From Gammaproteobacteria bacterium (lineage in GTDB: Bacteria; Pseudomonadota; Gammaproteobacteria; UBA6429; Thiohalophilaceae): a stretch of 64,000 nucleotides of DNA. Positions 9,218-16,557 of the stretch are shown one piece after another; positions within the stretch are counted from its first letter, which is position 1; each line of letters begins with the position of its first letter. A model generated the notes under the pieces. That model saw only the letters and a list, made by a program, of their open reading frames with translations. It had not been told where the DNA came from and ran no database searches. The stretch lies in assembly GCA_016194635.1 (NCBI GenBank), contig JACQBC010000011.1:98497-162496 (forward strand). The letters run 5' to 3'. A program made the position numbers and the translations under genes.

Positions 9218-10342
9218 ATGTTAGAGAATAATCAAATCAGCGGCGTGGTCAACCCAACATACCCTACAAGCTATAACCACGCGATCGCCGCCGCGAGCGG
9301 ATTGGAGACGCTGGCCCTAGGTGCGGCACGGATCCGCGTCGATGATAAACGGATCATCAACTGTCGCGCGGATTTAAACCAATTGGTACCGTTTAAATAT
9401 CAATGGGCTTGGCAAAAATATCTGGATGCCTGTGCCAATCATTGGATGCCCAACGAGGTCAATATGTCGGCGGATATCGCCACCTGGAAGGATCCACAGG
9501 GTTTGAGCGATGATGAGCGTTTAATCATTAAACGCGCCCTGGGGTTTTTCGCCAGCGCCGATTCTCTGGTCGCCAACAATTTAGTACTGGCGGTCTACCG
9601 TCATATCACCAACCCGGAATGCCGGCAATATTTGCTGCGCCAGGCGTTTGAAGAGGCGCTGCATACCCATTCGTATCAATATATTATCGAATCCCTCGGT
9701 CTGGACGAGGCCGAGATCTTCAATATGTACCGCGAAGTCGCCGCGGTTCACAACAAGGCGGCCTGGTCCCTACCCTACACACAAAGCCTGGCCGATCCGA
9801 ATTTTCATACCGGCGATACGGCGAGTGATCAGCGATTGTTGCGCGACTTGGTGGCGTTTTACGTGGTGTTCGAGGGGATCTTTTTTTATGTTGGTTTCGT
9901 ACAGCTATTAGCGTTCGGCCGCCGCAATAAGATGACGGGGACCGCCGAGCAGATCCAATATATCCTGCGCGATGAGTCCATGCATATGAATTTCGGTATC
10001 GATGTCATCAACCAGATAAAACTGGAAAATCCGTTGTTATGGAGCAAGGACTTTCAGCAAGAGCTGCGTGACATGATCCACGCCGCGACCCAATTGGAAA
10101 CGCGTTATGCGTTTGATACCATGCCGCGCGGTGTGTTGGGGCTCAATGCGGGCTTGTTCACTGACTACATGCAGTACATCGCCAATCGCCGTTGCCAGCA
10201 AATCGGTTTACAAGACCTTTATCCGGGCGCGGGTAACCCCTTTCCTTGGATGAGCGAGGTGATTGATCTGAAGAAAGAAAAAAACTTTTTTGAGACCCGG
10301 GTGATCGAGTACCAGACCGGTGGGACCCTGAGCTGGGATTAA
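9218..10342 (+). CDS. nrdB: Class Ia ribonucleoside-diphosphate reductase, beta subunit
   Basis: A 374-residue radical-generating subunit. The di-iron ligands are visible: Asp115 (SADSLV), Glu146 and His149 (EEALH), Glu219 (VVFEG), Glu253 and His256 (RDESMH). Tyr153 in HTHSYQYI sits exactly where the stable tyrosyl radical forms, so this is a Tyr-radical class Ia enzyme rather than a Tyr-less class Ic type. The C-terminal tail needed for NrdA docking is present. The ribosome site TTTAGGAG lies before ATG 9218. The 150-bp gap from nrdA shows no promoter that I can defend, so the two are probably co-transcribed under the riboswitch. Confidence 0.96.
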   Translation: MLENNQISGVVNPTYPTSYNHAIAAASGLETLALGAARIRVDDKRIINCRADLNQLVPFKYQWAWQKYLDACANHWMPNEVNMSADIATWKDPQGLSDDERLIIKRALGFFASADSLVANNLVLAVYRHITNPECRQYLLRQAFEEALHTHSYQYIIESLGLDEAEIFNMYREVAAVHNKAAWSLPYTQSLADPNFHTGDTASDQRLLRDLVAFYVVFEGIFFYVGFVQLLAFGRRNKMTGTAEQIQYILRDESMHMNFGIDVINQIKLENPLLWSKDFQQELRDMIHAATQLETRYAFDTMPRGVLGLNAGLFTDYMQYIANRRCQQIGLQDLYPGAGNPFPWMSEVIDLKKEKNFFETRVIEYQTGGTLSWD

Positions 10343-10540
10343 TTAAAACCGTATTTTAGACTTGACTTATACACACCGCCATGAAATCAATAAGATACAC
10401 GGTAGAAATTTAATAGCAGCTACAAAAAAAGTTATTTACGTGCTAACTTACTGATTGCAAACAAGATACTGATGTCATGGCCTCATCATAATCGTGGTTG
10501 GTATGAAGGTAAGTAATTACTTCGCTCGGGCAGCGTGGGA

Positions 10541-10561
10541 CTGTCCACACAGTTATCCACA
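10541..10561 (+). promoter_or_regulatory. DnaA box pair downstream of nrdB
   Basis: TTATCCACA (10553-10561) is a perfect DnaA box, preceded 12 bp upstream by the related CTGTCCACA (10541-10549). They lie downstream of nrdB, beside the stop codon of the DUF2782 gene, in a 219-bp gap with nothing else I recognise. One exact 9-mer could occur by chance in 64 kb. Confidence 0.3.
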
Positions 10562-11020
10562 TTACCACTCCATTAGAATCCACTGATTCACCGGTGGATT
10601 TTCCAAGTCGTTATACCGGGTATCGAGGGTACCGTCACCGTCAGTATCCACCATATAGTAGGGCTTGCCATGTTTGGGGATTATCTTTGCGTAACGCAAC
10701 TTACCTCCAACGCGGTATTCCTCCACGGTGGCGTCCTCACGGTGAATGATGTTGACCTCGGGTTTAGGCGGCTCACGGCTGTCAGACTCTTTGGGAAGAT
10801 CCGGGGGCACCACCACATCGGGTTCGGGGGCGATTTTATCGGTATTAGGGGCCTCAAGACTTGGTGGTGGCGGGGGAGGAGGCGGTGGCTGCGCGGCCAT
10901 GATCGGGGTGGTAAATAGCGCTGTCGCCAGCCACAGCGCGGGACTACAGATAAGAAAGGATTTCGACTTCTTCGGCGGAGGGTTCAAAGCCGCGGGTTTC
11001 GTAATGTTCAAAAATAGCAT
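10562..11020 (-). CDS. DUF2782 domain exported protein
   Basis: A small exported protein ending in a DUF2782 domain (YRVGGKLRYAKIIPKHGKPYYMVDTDGDG...). The N-terminus has basic residues (KKSKS) then a hydrophobic stretch LWLATALFTTPIMAA resembling a signal peptide, followed by a run of nine prolines and a Pro/Glu/Asp-rich linker. DUF2782 proteins of unknown function commonly sit beside polA in gammaproteobacteria, which supports the call. The start is uncertain: 11020 and 11029 are candidates, and both overlap the upstream LOG-family gene by about 80 bp. Confidence 0.75.
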   Translation of the reverse strand: MLFLNITKPAALNPPPKKSKSFLICSPALWLATALFTTPIMAAQPPPPPPPPPSLEAPNTDKIAPEPDVVVPPDLPKESDSREPPKPEVNIIHREDATVEEYRVGGKLRYAKIIPKHGKPYYMVDTDGDGTLDTRYNDLENPPVNQWILMEW

Positions 11021-11666
11021 CGAGGACATCCTTGGGAGTTTCGCCTATTTTAATCAGGTTAAGATCATCGGGGTCAATCATTTTTTCGTGTACCAAGGTG
11101 CTGCCAAACCACTCGAGTAAACCCGCCCAGAAGGATTTACCAACCATTACAATTGGGATCCGCCGGGTTTTACCGGTTTGGATCAGGGTCAGGATTTCCG
11201 CCAGTTCATCCAGGGTGCCGAACCCGCCGGGTAGCACCACATAGGCCGAGGCATATTTGACGAACATCACTTTACGCGAAAAAAAATGCCGGAAACTCAA
11301 CGAGACGTCTTGATAGGGGTTCCCGCTTTGTTCGTGAGGCAGTTGAATATTAAGCCCAATACTGGGTGAGCGTCCCCCAAACGCCCCCTTATTGGCGGCT
11401 TCCATAATGCCAGGACCGCCGCCGCTGACCACCGAAAAACCCGTATCAGAAAGGGTACGGGCGATATCCACGGCTAATTTGTAGTTCGGGTGGTCCGGCG
11501 GGGTACGGGCCGATCCAAAAATACTGACTGACGGCCGGATGCGCGCCAAGCGTTCAAATCCCTCGACGAATTCCGCCATGATCTGAAAAATTTTCCATGA
11601 TTCGCGCGATAACGCGCTGTCATCAATGGGGGTGAGGCGTGTGGAGTTATGACTGAACCGGCTCAT
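10944..11666 (-). CDS. LOG-family (TIGR00730) nucleotide 5'-monophosphate phosphoribohydrolase
   Basis: A 240-residue Rossmann-fold protein with the LOG/lysine-decarboxylase-like signatures SVSIFGSARTPP, VVSGGGPGIMEAANKGA and VLPGGFGTLDELAEIL (PGGxGTxxE). Characterised relatives release the base from nucleoside 5'-monophosphates (LOG and PpnN enzymes). The actual substrate here cannot be read from sequence. I chose ATG 11666 (MSRFSHN); a GTG at 11723 would extend it without conserved sequence. It is divergent from polA, 113 bp apart, and its 3' end overlaps the DUF2782 gene, suggesting a two-gene unit. Confidence 0.88.
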   Translation of the reverse strand: MSRFSHNSTRLTPIDDSALSRESWKIFQIMAEFVEGFERLARIRPSVSIFGSARTPPDHPNYKLAVDIARTLSDTGFSVVSGGGPGIMEAANKGAFGGRSPSIGLNIQLPHEQSGNPYQDVSLSFRHFFSRKVMFVKYASAYVVLPGGFGTLDELAEILTLIQTGKTRRIPIVMVGKSFWAGLLEWFGSTLVHEKMIDPDDLNLIKIGETPKDVLDAIFEHYETRGFEPSAEEVEILSYL

Positions 11667-11779
11667 GGATAGATTCTTAGAATTAAAAGGTGCGGCAGTG
11701 TATCGCGCAACGCTGTAAAACACCAGGTATCAACCCCTGAGCACACTCCTTGTGCTGGGCCTATGGTAGGCTTATCGGC

Positions 11780-14506
11780 ATGTCAGACGCTGCAAAACAA
11801 CCCACACTGATCTTAGTCGACGGCTCGTCGTATTTGTTTCGCGCCTACCACGCGTTGCCCGCGTTAACCAATTCAAAAGGCGAGCCCACCGGTGCGGTCT
11901 ATGGCGTGATCAACATGTTGCGTAAGTTGCGCGCGCGTTACCCGCAATCGCAGCTGGCCGTGGTATTTGACGCCAAAGGCAAAACCTTTCGTAATGACTT
12001 GTATACCCCCTATAAGGCGCATCGTCCACCGATGCCAGAAGAGTTGCGACAGCAGATCGAACCCATCCATGCGATCATTCGTGCCATGGGTTTACCGTTG
12101 CTATCGGTCAGCGGAGTTGAAGCCGATGATGTGATCGGCACCTTGGCGACCCAGGCCAGTGCCCTGCAGATAGACACATTAATCTCAACCAGCGATAAAG
12201 ACCTGGCGCAGCTGGTCGGTCCACATGTGACTTTAGTTAATACTATGACGGATACCCTGCTTGATCGGCAGGGTGTCATTGATAAATTCGGTATTCCGCC
12301 GGAGCGCATGGTGGATTTTCTAACCCTCACCGGTGACAGCGCGGATAATATTCCCGGGGTGAGCGGTGTTGGCGAAAAAACAGCGGTCAAGTGGTTGCAA
12401 CAATATCAATCCTTAGACGGGGTTGTGGCGCATGCCAACGAGATGAAAGGCAAGATCGGCGAAAAGTTACGCGCCAGCTTGGGGGAATTGCCATTGTACC
12501 AAGCCCTGGTGACGATTAAATGCGACGTACCGTTGCCCGTGACAGCACAATCGTTACAGCCCACGGCACCGGATACCGCAAGCTTACGCGCCTGGTTTCA
12601 GCGATTGGAATTCAAGAGCTGGACAGCGGAGTTATCCAACCCGGCAAGCAACCCAGTCCCCACGGTCAGTGCGCCCGCGAGCCCACCGGTTAAAGCGGTT
12701 AACGCCGACTACCGTACGGTTTTAACCCATGAAGAATTAGACCAGTGGATAACGTTAGTCAATCAGGCGGCATTGATCGCGTTTGATACCGAAACCACAG
12801 GATTGGACTATATGCAGGCAGAACTGGTGGGGTTGTCGTTGTGTGTGCAGGCGGGTACGGCGGCATATATTCCGGTGGGGCACACCTACCCAGGTGCCCC
12901 CACGCAACTGGCGCGTGAGGAGGTATTAAGAAAATTAAAACCGATTTTAGAAGATCCTACACGCCCGAAGCTCGGGCAAAACCTCAAATACGACGCGCAT
13001 ATCATGACGGGGTACGGTATTCACATGCAGGGGATGGTGCACGATACCATGTTGCAGTCCTATGTCTTGGACAGTAATGCGCGGCACGATATGGACACGA
13101 TGGCATTGCGTCATTTGGATCACCACACTATCCACTACGAAGAGGTGACGGGCAAAGGCGCCAAACAAATCGGTTTTAACCAAGTTGCGATTCAACCAGC
13201 CACGGCCTATGCCGCCGAAGATGCCGACATCACCTTGCGCTTGCACGAGGGCTTATGGCCGCAATTACAGGCCAGCCCATCTCTCAAGCGCGTTTATGAA
13301 ACCATCGAGATGCCCTTGGTGCCGGTGTTAGTGAATATTGAACAACGTGGCGTGTTGATCGATCGAGACATGTTGCGGCAACAAAGTGCGCGGCTACAGC
13401 AACAAATGCTTGAACTTGAGCAACGTGCCTACAGTGAAGCCGGTCAAACGTTTAACTTGAGTTCACCCAAACAGATCCAGGCGATTTTATTTGAAAAAAT
13501 GCAATTACCGGTGTTAGAAAAAACCCCCACCGGACAAGCCTCGACCGCCGAATCGGTTTTACAAGAATTGGCTTATAGTTACACATTACCAAAATTAATC
13601 CTTGAGTATCGCACCCTCAGCAAACTCAAATCTACTTATACGGATACATTACCGGAGATGATCAATCCGCGCACGGGCCGGGTGCATACCTCTTATCATC
13701 AAGCGGTGGCGGCGACGGGGCGCCTGTCCTCGACCGATCCCAATTTGCAAAATATTCCGGTTCGTACCGAAGAGGGGCGGTTGATCCGCCAGGCATTTAT
13801 TGCGCCTCCAGGGTATCGTTTATTAGCGGCGGATTATTCGCAAATTGAGTTACGCATTATGGCGCATTTGTCCGGCGATCGGGGTTTGCTCGAGGCCTTT
13901 GCCCAGGGGCAAGATATCCATCGCGCCACTGCGGCCGAGGTATTTGCGATTACGCCTGAGCAGGTTAGCGATGAACAACGCCGCTCCGCGAAAGCGATTA
14001 ATTTCGGCTTAATTTACGGCATGTCGGCCTTTGGCCTGGCGCGGCAATTGAATGTTGAGCGCGGCCTCGCGCAAAATTATATTGACCAATATTTTTCGCG
14101 TTATCCCGGCGTTAAGGCGTATATGGACAAAACACGGATCACGGCGCGCGAGCGCGGTTATGTGGAGACTGTGTTTGGCCGGCGTTTATACCTGCCGGAA
14201 ATCAATGCTGCAAATCATCAGCGGCGGCAATACGCCGAACGCACCGCAATCAATGCTCCGATGCAAGGTACCGCGGCCGATATTATCAAACGCGCGATGA
14301 TCGACGTGCATAACAGTATTCACGCCATGGGCTTGGAGGTGTATATGATCATGCAGGTGCATGATGAACTGGTGTTTGAAGTTCCTAATAATACTGAAGA
14401 TAAAATTAGTACGATCATTCGTGACGCCATGAGCCAAGCGGCTAACTTACACATACCATTAGTCGTGGATATCGGTATTGGTAACAATTGGGAAACCGCA
14501 CACTGA
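11780..14506 (+). CDS. polA: DNA polymerase I
   Basis: A 908-residue replication/repair polymerase that fills gaps and removes RNA primers. It has the 5'-3' exonuclease domain (about 1-260, ILVDGSSYLFRAYHA), the 3'-5' proofreading domain with FDTETTGLD (Asp336), and the polymerase domain. Motif A is DYSQIELR (Asp685), motif B RRSAKAINFGLIYG, and motif C VHDELVFEV (Asp862). All three activities therefore look intact. ATG 11780 (MSDAAKQ) is preferred over an upstream in-frame ATG at 11750 that adds ten unconserved residues. A small RNA locus and engB follow, as in many gammaproteobacteria. Confidence 0.98.
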   Translation: MSDAAKQPTLILVDGSSYLFRAYHALPALTNSKGEPTGAVYGVINMLRKLRARYPQSQLAVVFDAKGKTFRNDLYTPYKAHRPPMPEELRQQIEPIHAIIRAMGLPLLSVSGVEADDVIGTLATQASALQIDTLISTSDKDLAQLVGPHVTLVNTMTDTLLDRQGVIDKFGIPPERMVDFLTLTGDSADNIPGVSGVGEKTAVKWLQQYQSLDGVVAHANEMKGKIGEKLRASLGELPLYQALVTIKCDVPLPVTAQSLQPTAPDTASLRAWFQRLEFKSWTAELSNPASNPVPTVSAPASPPVKAVNADYRTVLTHEELDQWITLVNQAALIAFDTETTGLDYMQAELVGLSLCVQAGTAAYIPVGHTYPGAPTQLAREEVLRKLKPILEDPTRPKLGQNLKYDAHIMTGYGIHMQGMVHDTMLQSYVLDSNARHDMDTMALRHLDHHTIHYEEVTGKGAKQIGFNQVAIQPATAYAAEDADITLRLHEGLWPQLQASPSLKRVYETIEMPLVPVLVNIEQRGVLIDRDMLRQQSARLQQQMLELEQRAYSEAGQTFNLSSPKQIQAILFEKMQLPVLEKTPTGQASTAESVLQELAYSYTLPKLILEYRTLSKLKSTYTDTLPEMINPRTGRVHTSYHQAVAATGRLSSTDPNLQNIPVRTEEGRLIRQAFIAPPGYRLLAADYSQIELRIMAHLSGDRGLLEAFAQGQDIHRATAAEVFAITPEQVSDEQRRSAKAINFGLIYGMSAFGLARQLNVERGLAQNYIDQYFSRYPGVKAYMDKTRITARERGYVETVFGRRLYLPEINAANHQRRQYAERTAINAPMQGTAADIIKRAMIDVHNSIHAMGLEVYMIMQVHDELVFEVPNNTEDKISTIIRDAMSQAANLHIPLVVDIGIGNNWETAH

Positions 14507-14614
14507 TGAGTGCCATTGGGCACAATAAAAAAATAGTTTCATAATTTTAGAAAATCGGTTATTGTATTCACACGGTACTTAAGTAGTGATGATTGTGCTC
14601 GCTGTACTAGCGAT

Positions 14615-14642
14615 GGAACTTTTCGATGCACCGCACGTCGAA
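14615..14642 (+). promoter_or_regulatory. Sigma-E/AlgU-type promoter for the polA-engB intergenic small RNA
   Basis: GGAACTT (14615-14621), a 15-bp spacer and GTCGAA (14637-14642) match the RpoE consensus GGAACTT-N15-GTCTRA with one mismatch. Transcription would start near 14649, just upstream of three hairpins. As I recall, ErsA of Pseudomonas aeruginosa at this locus is likewise under AlgU control. Confidence 0.7.
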
Positions 14643-14648
14643 TGTTTC

Positions 14649-14760
14649 AGTGGTAAATTTCCCGCGCAATCCCTCCCTAGCGGGAAGTTTACACGCCCGA
14701 ACCCCAAAGTCGGGTGTTTTATACCCCAGGTATTCTTCCCCCAGTACCTGGGGTTTTTCT
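14649..14760 (+). ncRNA. ErsA/Spot42-position small regulatory RNA
   Basis: No open frame of note lies here, but the stretch folds into three consecutive hairpins. The first is AAATTTCCCGC...GCGGGAAGTTT with one mismatch, around a pyrimidine-rich AATCCCTCCCTA loop. The second is ACACGCCCGA...TCGGGTGT. The third is the terminator CCCCAGGTA...TACCTGGGG followed by T-rich sequence. It lies between polA and engB, where Spot42 (spf) is encoded in enterics and ErsA in pseudomonads, and has a sigma-E-type promoter. The CCCTCC loop would be a likely pairing region for ribosome sites. A length of about 110 nt is inferred from promoter and terminator. Confidence 0.75.
14724..14758 (+). terminator. Intrinsic terminator of the small RNA
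   Basis: A 9-bp stem CCCCAGGTA / TACCTGGGG (14724-14732, 14745-14753) with a 12-nt loop is followed by TTTTTCTTTT. It directly abuts the engB stop codon on the other strand. Confidence 0.85.
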
Positions 14761-14761
14761 T

Positions 14762-15406
14762 TTATAGGCCTTGATGATTTAATCCTAGCCAGCCCACCAC
14801 CGTTGCACGAGCCTGTTCAATCCATAATGGTTCGTGAATCGAAAATAGTTGTACGGTAACCTGCCGCAGTCCGATTAAGGATTGGTTTATTCCCGCCAGT
14901 GTAGTCTGCGCCTCAGCCCGACGGAGTTTGTCGGCCTTGGAGAGCAAGATCAGCAGAGGCATGGATTGCGCTTGGCACCAACTCAACATCTGCTGGTCAA
15001 ACGCAGTCAACGGATGACGGCTATCCATGACCAACACCAACCCGCGTAAGGCACGACGCTGGTTGAGAAAGTTATCTAGGGTTTTAGACCATTGCGCTTT
15101 GAGACTGGCGGAGACTTTGGCATAACCATATCCCGGTAGGTCGACTAAGCGGCGTTGCTCGTCAAGGGCAAAAAACACCAGGGCCTGGGTGCGCCCTGGG
15201 GTTTTACTGGTACGCGCCAAGGCCTTTTGACCAACCAAGGCGTTAAGTGCGCTGGATTTTCCAGCATTCGACCGCCCGGCAAACGCCACTTCCAAACCAA
15301 GATCGGGTGGAACATGGTCAAGATCAGGCGACAGCAATAAAAACTGCGCACGGTTCAACGGGTTATCACGCGGGGAGGGTGCAGGAGGTTTTGCTTGACC
15401 GTTCAT
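14762..15406 (-). CDS. engB: Ribosome biogenesis GTPase EngB (YihA/YsxC)
   Basis: A 214-residue single-domain GTPase needed for 50S subunit assembly. G1 is GRSNAGKSS, G3 DLPGYGYAK, and G4 LSKADK, a conservative variant of the usual TKADK. A switch-like TSKTPGRTQ lies between G1 and G3. ATG 15406 (MNGQAKPP) is the best-supported start; longer forms read through the region upstream of the cytochrome gene. It faces polA and the small RNA, and is divergent from the cytochrome pair, the familiar order. Confidence 0.95.
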   Translation of the reverse strand: MNGQAKPPAPSPRDNPLNRAQFLLLSPDLDHVPPDLGLEVAFAGRSNAGKSSALNALVGQKALARTSKTPGRTQALVFFALDEQRRLVDLPGYGYAKVSASLKAQWSKTLDNFLNQRRALRGLVLVMDSRHPLTAFDQQMLSWCQAQSMPLLILLSKADKLRRAEAQTTLAGINQSLIGLRQVTVQLFSIHEPLWIEQARATVVGWLGLNHQGL

Positions 15407-15535
15407 GTCACAGTTGGTATACAAGTGCCCCAATTTTGGGGGGTTCTGTCGGACAGGGTGGTGGGTTTTACCGCACTGACCGGAGTATAGAACCAATTAC
15501 CTAACCTGTTTTTGATGTTCAACGAGGAGTGCACC

Positions 15536-15853
15536 ATGAAGAAGATTTTTGTAACGGCCGCGACGATGGCGATGTTATCAGGTTCTGCCTTGGCGGCGGG
15601 TAAGAGCGGCGACAAAGTATACCAAGAAGTTTGTTCGGTATGTCATATGAACGCGATTGCGGGTGCCCCCAAATTCGGGGATAAAGCCGCGTGGAAAGAC
15701 CGTGTCGCTGAGGGCAAGGAAAAGCTCTATGAGCACGCTCTCAAGGGTTACCAAGGGAAGGCGGGGTTTATGCCGGCAAAAGGCGGCCGTGCGGATTTAA
15801 GCGATGATGAAGTCAAGGCCGGGGTGGATTTTATGGTATCAAAGGTAAAATAG
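15536..15853 (+). CDS. Class I cytochrome c5-like periplasmic protein
   Basis: A 105-residue monohaem cytochrome. It has a signal peptide (MKKIFVTAATMAMLSGSALA), one haem site CSVCH, and the C-terminal segment AGFMPAKGGRADLSD carrying the likely Met axial ligand. It resembles the haem domain of the cytochrome c5 at 43.1 kb (both contain GAPKxGDKAAWK and LYEHALKG), so the two are paralogues. The ribosome site GAGGAG precedes ATG 15536. The next cytochrome gene starts on the base after its stop codon, so they form one transcript feeding electrons to terminal oxidases. Confidence 0.9.
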   Translation: MKKIFVTAATMAMLSGSALAAGKSGDKVYQEVCSVCHMNAIAGAPKFGDKAAWKDRVAEGKEKLYEHALKGYQGKAGFMPAKGGRADLSDDEVKAGVDFMVSKVK

Positions 15854-16465
15854 ATGATCTCACGTAGCATGGTAGTGTTATGGGTGCTGTCCGTGGCGGC
15901 TAACGCCGGTGCTGTAGGCAATGCTGCTACGGGCAAGATCAAGGCACAGGCTTGCGCGGCTTGCCATGGCGTGGATGGAAATGCATCGGCAACCTTTCCA
16001 AAACTGGCCGGCCAACATAGTAGTTATATCGCGCTGCAATTACATAATTTTAAGCTGGGGATACGCAAAGATCCCATCATGACCCAGCAGGTGGCCAATC
16101 TCAAAGACCAAGACATTGAAGATCTCGCCGCGTATTTTTCCTCAAACAAAGTCAGCTTGGGCGGCGTGGAGAAGGATAAAAAGAATTTAGGCGAGCGGGT
16201 CTATCGAGGCGGAATTGAACAAAAAGCGGTTCCCGCTTGCATGGGATGCCACGGGCCCACGGGGGTAGGGAATGCTCCCGCGAAATTTCCATCCTTGAGC
16301 GGGCAAAACCCTGCTTATGTCGAAAAGACCATGAAGGATTTTCGTGTCAGCATACGGGGTGGGGAAGACAAGGATAACAACGGCAAGATCATGCGCGATA
16401 TTGCCTCACGGATGAGCGATGAAGAAATTGCCGCGGTGGCCTCGTACGTATCTGGACTGCATTAA
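15854..16465 (+). CDS. Di-haem cytochrome c4
   Basis: A 203-residue periplasmic electron carrier with two homologous haem domains. CAACH lies after the signal peptide and CMGCH is in the second half. Each domain also has an FPxL(A/S)GQ motif (TFPKLAGQHS, KFPSLSGQNP) and a downstream Met ligand region, typical of cytochrome c4. ATG 15854 directly follows the stop of the preceding cytochrome gene. Cytochrome c4 donates to cbb3 or other haem-copper oxidases. Its haems would be attached by the ccm products encoded convergently just downstream. Confidence 0.93.
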   Translation: MISRSMVVLWVLSVAANAGAVGNAATGKIKAQACAACHGVDGNASATFPKLAGQHSSYIALQLHNFKLGIRKDPIMTQQVANLKDQDIEDLAAYFSSNKVSLGGVEKDKKNLGERVYRGGIEQKAVPACMGCHGPTGVGNAPAKFPSLSGQNPAYVEKTMKDFRVSIRGGEDKDNNGKIMRDIASRMSDEEIAAVASYVSGLH

Positions 16466-16493
16466 TTTTAGCGATTTTTAACTTGTGATGAGT

Positions 16494-16521
16494 CAAACAG
16501 CGGCTTTCGGGCCGCTGTTTG
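16494..16521. terminator. Bidirectional terminator between cytochrome c4 and ccmI
   Basis: CAAACAGCGGC, loop TTTCGG, GCCGCTGTTTG gives a perfect 11-bp stem between two convergent transcripts. T-rich sequence (TCTTTTTCTTTG) follows some 15 bp beyond on the plus strand. Confidence 0.75.
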
Positions 16522-16557
16522 GTTAACGGGGAAATCTTTTTCTTTGTTCAAATAAGC

